Shown: piece by piece, positions 1 through 10,663 of the stretch
Numbering within the stretch: position 1 is the stretch's first letter
How the letters are laid out: every line of letters starts with the position of its first letter
Source: Parasitella parasitica
Lineage: Eukaryota > Mucoromycota > Mucoromycetes > Mucorales > Mucoraceae
Assembly: GCA_025201805.1 (NCBI GenBank)
Contig: MU619296.1
Coordinates: 108,865 to 172,864 of the forward strand
DNA length: 64,000 nucleotides
Direction of reading: 5' to 3'
Program-made: the position numbers and the translations under genes
The notes under the pieces: generated by a model
The model's database searches: none
Told to the model about the DNA's origin: nothing
Seen by the model: only the letters and a program-made list of their open reading frames with translations

Positions 1-1897
1 TTCAGATAGATAGTTTTTACAGCTAAAAAGCAAGAAATTCAGCTTTGTGTGCCATTTTTCGATTGAATTTCATAAACAAAAGTGCCCTGAAATCACGAGA
101 AATAGTATCCATTGAGAAAAAACTATATTATATATGATTTTGGTGCATTTTGAGCATCATTTTTTTTTTCGATGCAAAATGACGGATTTGTTCGATTTTT
201 TCCTTGTATCCACACATCCAAAATCATCGATTCTGCATTATTCTCGATTTTGACCTCAAAAATGCAACTTTTTACTATAACATGTATTGGAGAAAAATGA
301 TCGTAAAAGACCATTCCTTGATCTGAAAGACTGAAAATGCGCTCTGGTTAAGCAAAATATTGACTTATCCCTCTTGATCTGTTTTTGAGGTTTTCTCGAC
401 AGAACTCCTTCAATAAGTATACGGGAATTACGAAATGATACCAGCGTGTAGAGCGTCCAAAAATACAGCTATTATCATAGACTGACAGCGGTGGTATGCA
501 TAGTGCCAGAAGATGATATCTTGTCTCAAAAGAGTAATTTTGATTTCTTAATGTCCAAATGGAGTTTCTGAAAGAATTTTTCCTTCCTGATTTTGGATGC
601 GTTTAATCTCCGCTATTAAAGAAAAATGGTGTCTTTTTCAAGAAAGTATTAGCTTTTGAGAAGCTATGGCTGACCCAATTTAAGAGCAAAACAATTGAAA
701 TTTAATTTATTCAAATTCTGTGCTTCTTGGCTTTTTGATGATAGTACTTGCATGTCTGCACCTGACCTGACGACCTCACGCTCCGATTTTGAAAAATACT
801 TTTCCGAAAAAAAGTCAGAAAAGTCGCTACCTTCATTTGATATCAACTTTAAAAATACAAAAATTTACTCTAATCTATGCAAATACGTAATCAAAAGATG
901 CCTTGTAGTCTAATGTATTACTTTTAATCACTTGTTTTTGTCCTTTTTCTGACAATAACACACTGAAATTCGTGTAGGCGCCTAAAATCTACACTGGCTA
1001 TACAAAGACACACACTTTGGAACTATTCCAATGCAATACTATGGAAAAGATGGCATAGATTTGACTAGCTGTTGTACTGTGCAACTTGATATAGAGAACC
1101 AAACTTAGTACTTATCTGACAAGGCTTCCTACACTAGAAGACGTCAGATCAACTGAAGGTATAACAAATTGCTGGAGAAAAGGAAACAACTTGCCACCAG
1201 GATAACACACCCATACATAAAAAATTATTTGTATAGAAATTTATGAAATCCCAAGGACATAAATGTGTTTATCTTTTCCACCTTATATCCTTTTCAAATA
1301 CACTCAATAATGATCTACACGTTGGAGCCACACTAGTCATTAAAAATGGAGCTTACAGCGAGACACGTCGGGTATTTGTCATTTTCAGGACAGAAACTGC
1401 AATGTAAATAAAGCTAGCTTTGCACGGTCTGCCCTCCCCTCCCCATTATGATAAGCGTTTGGTGCATCAATGTTTCTTGGTTCTTTGATTTCTTAATATA
1501 GACACGTATTTTAACTGTATTAAATAATTAATATATCTTACAATTATTTTAGCAGAAGTTGTGAGCAAATATCTAATATTTATAAATATTAAAAAATAAA
1601 ACTAATTTTGCAGATAGCATTGTTAATATTATTGTCAAGTTTATTTGAAGGAATATAGCGTAATGCGTTATTTTCTTGACTTGGGTAATATTTATCAACT
1701 AATACGAAGCAAAATTTCGTTTAGTCTCCACATATTATATAAAGTGTGTATTCAAACTGATTGTGAATAAAGACGCTTTTCTGGCCTATTTTGTAACCAA
1801 TATATCCGCGTACAATGAAACAAGATCATTTTATTGGAATTTAAGATTAAAAAGAAAAAGGAATATTAACATTGGTATTTAATCGGATGACTATCAC
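1..1897. other. intergenic, no gene recognised
   Basis: No reading frame here looks like a conserved protein. The short open frames (for example around 120-310 and 660-910) are low in complexity and have no recognisable family. The stretch is AT-rich, and its last part includes the 3' flank of the minus-strand gene that ends at 1898. I see no tRNA or terminal repeat. Confidence 0.5.
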
Positions 1898-4704
1898 TTA
1901 GAAGCATTCATCAGATTCGAACGAGCAATTTCCAATAGATAAAGCGCTTTCTTCAGTATCCTTGACACAACGGAAGCCAATAGTAGCACATCTATCTACG
2001 GAGGGAGACATCAACAAGTATTTACCATGTTGATCATTGCGATATGCTTGAGGGAAATAGTGTTGGCCATTCTTGGCTTGATAGTACGAGCCACCACGAA
2101 TTATAGCTAGATTGAAGTTTATAAAGTTAGCTAAAATTGTTATGTAGCTCATATAGTAAAATACTTTACCTGCTCTGGTATGGTCATCACGGTAAACGTC
2201 AGTCCATTGCCATACATTACCAACAAGGTCATAGACTCCCATACAAGCACGACCAGCAGGGAAAGCATCAACATCAGCAGGAGGATGATCAGGATAAAGT
2301 CTCTCACGACCAGTGTATACTTCAGGAACCTTGGTCTCGTCCCATTCATTACCCCAAGGGTAAGTACGATATTCATGACCACCTTGAGCGACGTATTGCC
2401 ATTCCCATTCATGAGGGAGACGTTTTCCAGCCCACTTGGCATAGGCTTTGGCATCTTCAACTGAGACATGAGTAACAGGTTTGTTGGCACGAGAGGCAGG
2501 ATAACAGCCACCACACCAATGCTTCAAAAAGTTTGTAGGATCAGCAGGCTTATAGCCACTTTCATCTAAGAATTTCTTAAATTGACTTTCTGTGACAGGA
2601 TAGGCGTCCATATAGAAAGGCTTGATTTGCATATGCTTGGTGGCATGATGGCGAGAAGGTTGAAATTCCCAAGGGTACTTGATATCAACACCAGGATACT
2701 CTGATTTGCTATGGGGATGAGCACTGAGACCCTTGATCTTGAAATCGTATGCACCACCTTCGATACGAACCATGCCGCAGATGTTCTCATTGGTATATTT
2801 GGTTACGACAATTTCCTCCAGCTCTTGCCATAGGACAGCACTGCAGATAGGGATTTTATACAAAGGAGTTCTTGAACGATGGTGCAATGTCTTGATAAGA
2901 GATTCAAAGTTGCCAGGCAAGGGAGACACATCGCTAGTAGCAAAGATACAGCCATAACCATAAGGTTCAATATCAAAGCTGAGAGTTGCAAGACCATCAC
3001 AGACGTCGGTGGGTTGGATTTCGACACCGTGCCATACATCGTAGAATTGAATACCAATATGGTAATTGACTACGATCTGATGTCCAGTTACATTGGCAGG
3101 GCCGCGGTTGACAAAAGTCCAGACAATTTGGTCTTCTACCGTACGGCTGGGGAACTTGCTAGAGAAAACTGTCTCCCAGCGTACGCAGGGACAGTGAGGC
3201 TCCCATTCAGGAGAGGCAAAAAAGTCAGGGCCAAAGCAGCGAAGGATACTGGTTGTTCTACGCAGAGCTTCAGAGTCACGAGGAGTAAGCTGATTCCAGG
3301 TACCGAAGATGTTTTCCCACATTTCAATGCCCAAACCTATTGCGATTAGTTAATATCATGCTAGTGTATAACATACAAATTGTGCGTTGTACATACCATT
3401 GAAGAAGGAGTGCTGAATCATGGCAGTTTTGTTTCTGGACCATTTGTCACAGCTACGAGTCATATGCTGAGGCTCAACGAACTTTCTTAACGCAACAGTA
3501 GGAATGCGGCTATATACGGTAGATGATAAGGTTTATCAGTGCATGCAATGAGCACCGTTTGTGTACGTGTAAACTTACGTATTAGAATCGTATTTAGCTA
3601 TTAGCACAAGATAAATTATGTTAATCAACTAGTGTATTAATGTCGTCTTTATGCACACATACCCATATCCATAGTGTTCCACTGCAAAATCTGCAGACAT
3701 TTGGCATTAAGAAATTGGTTAATGCGGCTAGTTCAGCGCCATATATTTGTCGTTGCTTACCAAAGAATCATCCAAGTCAGGAGCATCACCGAGTTTATTT
3801 TCACTGTTGGCTTGAGCTTGGAAGGCTAAAGGATGGCCAATAGCAACGGAATTCATCCAGTAATCTTGGGTAAAATAAGCAATTTCGCTTGACATGCCGT
3901 CAATATTGTATTCCTCTGTTGCGAAATATTAGTATTGCACATTTTAGCTGGTATTAATCAGCAACGTACTAAATAATCTAGGCAATATATAGCTCCAGGA
4001 GGCTCTGGGGTCTCGCTACAAGCGTCGCCATTAGCAGTGATCGTATTTATGCGTTTATATGAACAAACTTACTGTTCCGTTATCCCATCCAATGACAGGG
4101 AACAGGACCTTGATCTTTCTGGCATGAAACTCTTCAACCAAAGAACGGATCCCTAGAGTGCCTCCAGGGAGACATCTGTAGTAGTCTTCAGAATTGCGGC
4201 TATCGCAACCTAGATTAGGGAAACTTGGCCAAATCTATGGGGGAAGTTGTTTTTCCTTGTAAGACAAATAAACATGCAAACATCCCTTTTAGCTTGAACT
4301 AAAAGGCGCTAGATACTTACTACGATAGAGTCAATGGTACCGTAACGTTCGGTTACATCTGTATTTTGTGTATATTTGTGTGAGCACAAGTTTTATGCTT
4401 ATTGTACCATTTATGCTTCATTACCTTGTACATATTTATCAACAGTGTACTTGTTGGTTTCGGGATCAAACAAAAACAAATCATTGGCCATAACATGTGG
4501 CTGGACATAGCTACTTTGCACCCATTGAAGCTCAGGGATATCATGAGCAGAAGCGACATGAGATACCTTCTTGTTTTGTTGCTCAAGACGGTATTTTCTT
4601 AAGCGAGTATTCCAATCCAAGTAGTCTCTGGGAGAGGCAGGACCCTCGACCTGGTGAGGTCTGAATTTGAGGTCATAATCATCAGCAAAGGCCTTGACAA
4701 GCAT
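1898..4704 (-). CDS. TIM-barrel plus FGE-sulfatase/EgtB-like fold protein
   Basis: Start is the ATG at 4704 (MLVKAFADDYDLKF). Exons I can join: 4425-4704, 4321-4358, 4073-4234, about 3969-4014, about 3760-3914, one or two around 3480-3620, about 3397-3510, about 2171-3336 and 1898-2111. The N-terminal half reads like a glycosidase-type TIM barrel (segments KVLFPVIGWDNGTRDP and KEYNIDGMSSEIAYF). The C-terminal about 270 residues are the FGE-sulfatase/SUMF1-EgtB-PvdO fold: FYMDAYPVTESQFKKFL, LPHEWEWQYVAQGG, YDLVGNVWQWTD, IIRGGSYY and a final IGFRC. The paired cysteines of true formylglycine-generating enzyme are not visible in the segment after GGSYY, so formylglycine synthesis is unlikely. The substrate is unknown. 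The join around 3600-3760 is the least certain: the frame there requires an acceptor near 3620. The gene is divergent from the INTS13 gene, 445 bp away. Confidence 0.8.
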
Positions 4705-5149
4705 ATTTTGTTATTTTTCAATAGATTGGAGAGAAAGAGAAAGAGACGAGGAAGCAAAAAAAATCAATGCGATTTTATACTTGTTCGACGTAGACATCTC
4801 GTATATCAAGATTATTGATTTCCATAAACGTACATACATACTGTTACATATCCATTTGGCGCCGCTAGTGTGTATATGCTTGCCAAATGCAGCGTGTTCC
4901 GAATAAGAATTTAAGCTTTTTGGCTTTGATCGAGAACGCCATGACACAAGACAACAGAGAGGGAAAACGTGTCAATTTTACTTAAAAACATGAGTTCCAC
5001 CGGCGTATACAATATATATAGTATCATCGCAAAAGGATTTACGGCAAAAACTGCATTCTTGAAGTCTGCCCTTGAATTACACGAATTCTTGTGTTCAGTC
5101 TCGTATTACGCGGTGCTTTCATTTTTCTCCCCTCTTTCCTGTGGTAATC

Positions 5150-8100
5150 ATGTCGCATACCTTTATCATACTGGATGGCCATCCAAGCGCTTTTAACCCG
5201 ACCTCCAGAGTAAGCAAGCAGCAGGTAGATCCAACACGTACGTAGCAAGCAGCGTATCGAACATCCACGTATATTCCTAACACATCACTCCATCACTCCA
5301 CCATTAGAGCAATTACCTCTTTTCCCACTATGGACAAGCATGGTGCAAAGCTCAATTGAATTTTGTCGCGTTGCTTGGGATATCCAGCCTGCTCAAAAGC
5401 ATATTGTAAGACGTTGCAACGTTGCCACCATACTGATAACTCACAAAAACCGAGCATTTTAGGTAAATGTAATGGTAGCCGGGGCAACTCCAATTTTAGT
5501 AAACGACGCCACAAAGCAAAGCTTACAGACCTTGGAGCAGCAATTCCCACATGCTCAACCTCGACAGACATACGCCCACGACAGACTGCAGCCGGCAATC
5601 GAACATGGCTTAAAGACATTTCTAGACGACGATAAGAACATGGGCACTTTGAAGCGATGCCGTATCATCTTGGTTGTAATCGCAAAGCATTCAGCCGAGA
5701 AAGCCTTCGAGTATGTGCATATGCAACAAAATATTTGCAGCACATTAAACATGATCAAATGTTAGGTTCCATAATAATCCGAATGATCCAGTGCGAGATC
5801 TCAGAGCCATAGTGTACCAAGCGGTGGCGAATGTAGATCCAAGCTTAGACCATGTTCAAGTGGATGTTTTAAGACTGCTTCCCAACGCTGAATCTGCAGA
5901 ATATGATACTTTACCTACCAGCGTTATCTCCAGACAGGTCTCACCGCAGATTAACATGTCGATATATAACATTCCAAATGGACAGGATGATTTAAAGCAT
6001 GCAATGCGTCACTTGGCACAATTGTATTACAACATCAACGTACTGCATATATCTAACATTCCTATGAAGGTAAAAATGATTCGAGGTTCTATAATAATGT
6101 TTATATTCTAATCTTCTGTGCGGTTTCAGTCGGCCGAGCAGGCACAATCGACGCACACAGTAACGCTGTTTTACCAGGCTAACGGATACCACTTGATTAA
6201 TCAGCAAGAACCTCTCAGAAACCTTCGTATCCACGATCCAGCCTACCTGAAATATAGAGAAATCAAGCTGGTGTACTCCAAACGTAGCAAAAAGGCACTA
6301 CCAGGCAAGTGATTCAAATATTTGTTGTTGCGCTTGTACATGTATGCTCACGAATAGTTGGTAAATAAAGAATCTGAATGGTGCACTTGTATGCACAATA
6401 CATCCCCACTCAAGGCAAGTATGCTGTACAATTTGCATATGTCCCATGTCTAACAAGCACTCTATAGTTTCATGATATGGCAACAGAAGTTTATTTAGAC
6501 ATGACATTGAGAGGTGTGTGCAGTAGTGTGTTCATGGGAAACTCAATTTATCCTCATTATTCCATTCAGGCAGTATCTCCTATCTAGTGACACCCGAGAA
6601 AAGCCATACGAAGATGTGGACGCACATTTTAATGGCTCAAGAGGGTGCGTACTCACACCAGCACGGTTTATCACACACAAAAATGCTCACTGCTTGAAAA
6701 TAGGTGCCATATTTCTACATTGTTTGAACAGCCAGCTCCAGGAGCAGTTTGTTGAAGCCGAAAATAGCGCAATTCAGTCAGCAAATGTCAAAGTCGAAGG
6801 CTTTGTGAATCATCTGGATGTCGCTGGAAATATACCCAAAACAGCCGAGCTCTTAGACACACTCATACGACCCAATTTATACGAAAATGTAAAAGAGTAC
6901 TTGGAGGCATCCGTTAAAAACCACTTGTGCAGCTCAGTTACATTGAATCCCTCCAGATATTCACATCACCTGCCAATTATGCACTCGAGCTTAAGTGAGC
7001 GAGGATTGTGTACATCACGTTCTATTGAAAAGGCAACTCGTTGGCGCACTTGCTTCCGTGATTGCGAGGGTACAGACCGATTTCCCATCCTGTACGAAAA
7101 CAAAAGGTCGATTCAAGATCTAGCCATTGATATCCTGAATGGCATCCCAAAAAGCTGTGGATTCGGCGTCGCCTTTGGACTCATACACGACCTTTTTGAG
7201 CAGCTGCAGGATGTGCTATTGAAAGATGTCATTTACACCAAAGAGATAAAATCCACTAAAGAATTGATCACTATGATTGTGACCGAATTGGTGAATGGCA
7301 TGGAAGGATCTGGCCAGAAGCTGTTCATAAAGGGGTTGAGAAAAGACGATGCAAAGCTCATCTCCAAAAAGCTGCTAGTGGCCCTTTGCCTTGTTGGCAA
7401 ACGATTTGCAAAGGACAGCGCTAATCATCAGCAGGTAAGGTCATTTCAGAATTTCTGCTGATCCACCCTTACCATTTTTTTTATGCATCTTAAAGCTGTG
7501 CAGCTTTATTCATGATGTTATCGAGCAAAAAACACAGGCTTTTTTTGAACAAGACAATTCGGTGATGTCGATAAAATCAGAGGAGGTAGCAACAACCACA
7601 ACCACTTTGGATGCCGCGTGGAATCAAGTCAATAGATATGAAAACATGTCCCTTAGAGAACGAGACGATGCTGCACATGGCTTCCTCCCGGAATTAAAGA
7701 CAGAGAAGCCTGCTACTGAGAATTCTACAAACTTTGTGGGACAACTGCCAACAAAACCCATCCCGCGACACAACCCTAACTATAAACCTCGAAGGGGCGG
7801 AAATAATAATGCAACCGCCAACACAGGCAATAGCAACAGCAATGTAGCACCTGCATCATACCACTATCCTAAGAAACCTACCTATCCCGATCCCTCTAAC
7901 GCCAAACCTTATTTAACATACATAGCTCCCACACTAGAAGAAAAGGCGCAAGAGGAAGAACAAGAAGAAAAGAGTCTGGGCAAGCCAGGGAATTTGCTTT
8001 GGCTGTACTGGATGAATGACAAAATCAAAAAGAGAGGCAACCAAGATGAGGGTGATCTGAGTCTAGGAACTGAGCTAGTGTACAAGCATCAACACTGGAA

Positions 8101-8164
8101 GCGAGTGAAGAAAGAGTTTTTGGGCCGTTTAGCACAACCCGGAGAGAAGGGCGAGACGACTTGA
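5150..8164 (+). CDS. INTS13: Integrator complex subunit 13 / Asunder homolog
   Basis: The start at 5150 gives MSHTFIILDGHPSAF, matching the VWA-like N-terminus of Asunder. Further matches to the animal protein, in order: PLFPLWTSMVQSSIEFCRVAWDI (near 5310-5405), VNVMVAGATPILVN (5464), a long domain ending HISNIPMK (6070), HFNGSRGCVLTP then GAIFLHCL (6630-6725), and a basic C-terminal tail with NLLWLYWMND and a final FLGRLAQ (7990-8140), resembling the conserved C-terminal motif of INTS13. Exons are approximately 5150-5209 (or -5221), 5308-5410, 5461-5709, 5766-6068, 6128-6306, 6570-7435 and 7495-8164. The donor after PGK (GTGATT) is weak but keeps phase. In animals INTS13 belongs to Integrator, which cleaves snRNA and promoter-proximal Pol II transcripts. 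It is nuclear. Yeasts lack it. The family call rests on motif order and C-terminal similarity recalled from the animal protein. Confidence 0.82.
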
Positions 8165-8838
8165 ACATTTTGTAAATAAACGATTCAGTCGACCGGCAAT
8201 CATGAGTTGACGATGGTGTAAAAAAGATAATATTGAGATCATGGATGTAACATATACTATTGTGATTTGTATTCAATGCAAGTAAGCATTTCCCTCTTGT
8301 AATTTATAGCGAAAATAGGAACAAGATGTTATTTTTGAATATTATATTGACCATGATAAAAATTTCTCGGAAATATGGGGCATTAAAAGAGCATGCTGCA
8401 GACATCCAAAACCTCATTCTCGACCACATTTACGACCACGAGTATTCCTTAGATTGCAGATTTATAGTAGCGAGTTAGCTATATACATAGAATTCAAAAT
8501 TGTATCCAACTCTATGATTATCAAATGAATAAAAAGCCACGGTATCAGCATATCGGCTCTTTATATTGGGGATACCGGTTGGCAATATGAGATTCTCTTC
8601 TTAATAGATATAGAAGTATCGCAACTGGAAGAACGCGTAATTAAGCTTCGCAAGAAATTTAGTCTTGCAAGCAGTTTGCAGCATGGAAATACCAGTCATT
8701 TAGGTATGCTTTTGAAATCGTGGTTGTATAGATTATCATCTCTTTCCTTGACTTGATTTTTTACAAACGCCCCTTGATCAAATCTAGCGTGACAGGAAAA
8801 TAACAAAGGACGGCTTCTTGCAGTTCAAAAAAAAAAAG
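8165..8838. other. intergenic between INTS13 and U1 snRNA
   Basis: This holds the 3' flank of INTS13, including an AATAAA-like signal just after the stop (gtaaataaacg), and the upstream region of the U1 snRNA gene. No ORF looks coding. The last bases before the TATA box are an A-rich run. Confidence 0.5.
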
Positions 8839-8846
8839 TATAAATA
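8839..8846 (+). promoter_or_regulatory. TATA box of U1 snRNA gene
   Basis: TATAAATA preceded by an 11-A run (8827-8837), about 32 bp from its end to the inferred U1 5' end at 8878. This spacing suits a Pol II start. No other promoter element is recognised. Confidence 0.7.
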
Positions 8847-8877
8847 GGGGTCTTATTCCTGCAATCTTTTGTTCTTC

Positions 8878-9042
8878 ATACTTACCTGGGTCGTGTATCT
8901 GAGCTCACTAATCTTGGATATACAGCGAGAGTGGTTAACATTGCACAGCGTTGACTATTCATGCTGCGAACAGCCTTCGGGCTGTCTCGAGATCATAATT
9001 TTTGTTTGGGGGGAATAAGTGGTTCGCCGCGTGTTCCCCTGA
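8878..9042 (+). ncRNA. U1: U1 spliceosomal snRNA
   Basis: The RNA begins ATACTTACCTG, the conserved U1 5' end that base-pairs with 5' splice sites. It contains ATTGCACAGC closed by a GTTAAC/GTTGAC stem near 8936-8958 (the U1A-binding loop of stem-loop II). Next comes stem-loop III, ACAGCC-TTCG-GGCTGT (about 8969-8984), then an Sm site AATTTTTG at 8997-9004. Stem-loop IV follows as GGGGGAA...TTCG...GTTCCCCT (about 9008-9040). The order and total length (about 165 nt) match U1 of other eukaryotes. Stem-loop I can be drawn as GTGTATC/GGATATAC, but its loop differs from the usual U1-70K-binding GAUCANGAAG. The exact 3' end is inferred from stem IV. The only open frame over it is an accidental one. 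Confidence 0.93.
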
Positions 9043-9060
9043 ACACATTTCCCATTATAA

Positions 9061-9091
9061 ATTTTACACAAACGAAAAAACATTGTAAAAT
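9061..9091 (+). other. hairpin just downstream of U1
   Basis: ATTTTACA (9061-9068) and TGTAAAAT (9084-9091) form an 8-bp stem, about 18 nt after the inferred U1 3' end. It could mark 3'-end formation (RNase III-type processing or termination). No metazoan-like 3' box (GTTTN0-3AAARNNAGA) is obvious. The function is inferred. Confidence 0.3.
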
Positions 9092-10299
9092 CAATATTCT
9101 ACACCTAAAAATACATGATCTGTTTAAACTCTTTGCACATCTCTTGGTCGGTGATTTTCAGCTCCCCAAAACCAATCTCATGAAACACACAGTAGACCAT
9201 AGAAAGGGTTTTGTATCGTGTAAATGTAGCAAATAGTATGAGTATGGTTGGTGATTGCACAAACGCCAGCTAGGCCAGTAATGATAAGTTTAAATCCCGA
9301 CTTCTTATTTGTCTTGTTTTCTTTGGATTTGACCTCCCATTTGGCAAAATATCGCGATTATCACAACGATATTTGTATAGAGAAGCTGTAGCTTACGAAT
9401 TAAAGTTTATACTAGCGTTGTTTGCGCATCTAATGGTACCAGTTTCAGATTTTATTTTTTTTCACTCAAGACTTTTCAACAATCGCGAAAATCTAAATAT
9501 CAGGTTTTTGTCCGAAAGGCAAATTTTTGCATAAAAACACTGCCAAGCAGATGGCTTCACGTGAAAGAGCAAAGCTTCCTAGTTGATTTTCATTCAAAAG
9601 TGTTGTACTAAAAACTCTCGTTTTTTTAAGTTAAAATGCAGAAAAAGCAATTCCGAACGATTCGGCTCTATAGAAGTGTTAAGACTCTGACTTATTATGG
9701 TCTTTTGAAAAACGAAAAAAAATACTTACAGGGTGTAGTGCGTGATATGTGAACTGGTTTTAGCCATATCTGCGTTACAGAAATTGACAAATAGTCCCAA
9801 TAAAATCCTTCAGGGCGCTTGTTTTGGCTAGAGTTCAGTAATGGATCTTGCGCATGCTAATGCTAAACATACAAAGTCTATTTTGTATATGCTTTGCTAT
9901 AGCTTGTCTGTTCTAGACCTACAAAGGCAATAGTCTTGCTATATAATATATGGTTCAGCTTGAAGAAGGAGCGTATACCACTCATTCTGTTCCGTTCCTG
10001 AAAATTCATTTCTTGTGTTTTATACTCCAGTCAACTGCCATATATAATAGATGGCGGGATATGATGGATTCTGAATATTCAATGTTTTTTATATATAAAA
10101 ATGCAAAACCAGCCACATCTACAGCTACTACAACGTCTTCATGATGATACGAAATACATGTATTGATTTTTAATCATTATCTTTCATGTTACAAAATACG
10201 TCACATTACTTTGTTTTGAGCATAATATTCTAGCCTTTCCTGTTCTCCTTTCATTGTCCTTTTTCATCTCTCTCTCTTTCTCCCTCTCTATTTGCCTCT

Positions 10300-10362
<63 letters not shown>

Positions 10363-10663
10363 NNNNNNNNNNTACATTGGCACTTGACATTTCATTGAAT
10401 TGACATTCCGCGTTATCACATCCATCGATATTATACAATAGAACGTTCACGGAGAGGGGAATCCTGATTGACTAGTTTTTCCATCCTAAAGATAAGGCTT
10501 TCTGAAATAAATAGACACATATACACAATTTTTGGTAACGAACATAAAGAGATCAACTTGTCAACAAAAAAGATCTCGTGAAAAAATAAAAATAAAAAAA
10601 ACTAATCTGCCTGTATAATTTTAGCAAAGTTTATAATACATCAAATAAAAGGGGGGCATTAAC
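9092..10663. other. intergenic, with poly(T) tract and short gap
   Basis: No coding frame is convincing. A pyrimidine-rich stretch (10267-10302) runs into an uninterrupted 60-T run at 10303-10362, followed by 10 N at 10363-10372. The N run probably marks an assembly failure in the homopolymer. The last 200 bp are the A-rich upstream region of the kinesin gene. Confidence 0.6.

Noticed and set aside
2137-2475. Plus-strand open frame of 112 codons opposite the FGE-like gene
   Set aside because: Antisense shadow of a conserved coding exon; Gln/His-rich composition results from complementing the real codons.
6300-6569. GC-AG intron (donor GCAAGT) in the INTS13 gene
   Set aside because: The phase does not fit the downstream frame with the TTCAG acceptor; the GTGATT donor two codons later does.
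8961-9236. 91-codon open frame starting with a phenylalanine/serine-rich peptide
   Set aside because: It overlaps the 3' half of the U1 snRNA, whose structure explains the sequence; no coding signal after it.
9280-9310. Possible tRNA T-arm (GTTTAAATCCC)
   Set aside because: No acceptor or anticodon stem can be drawn around it on either strand.
10184-10450. 88-codon Lys-rich frame on the minus strand
   Set aside because: Produced by translating the poly(T) tract and the N gap.
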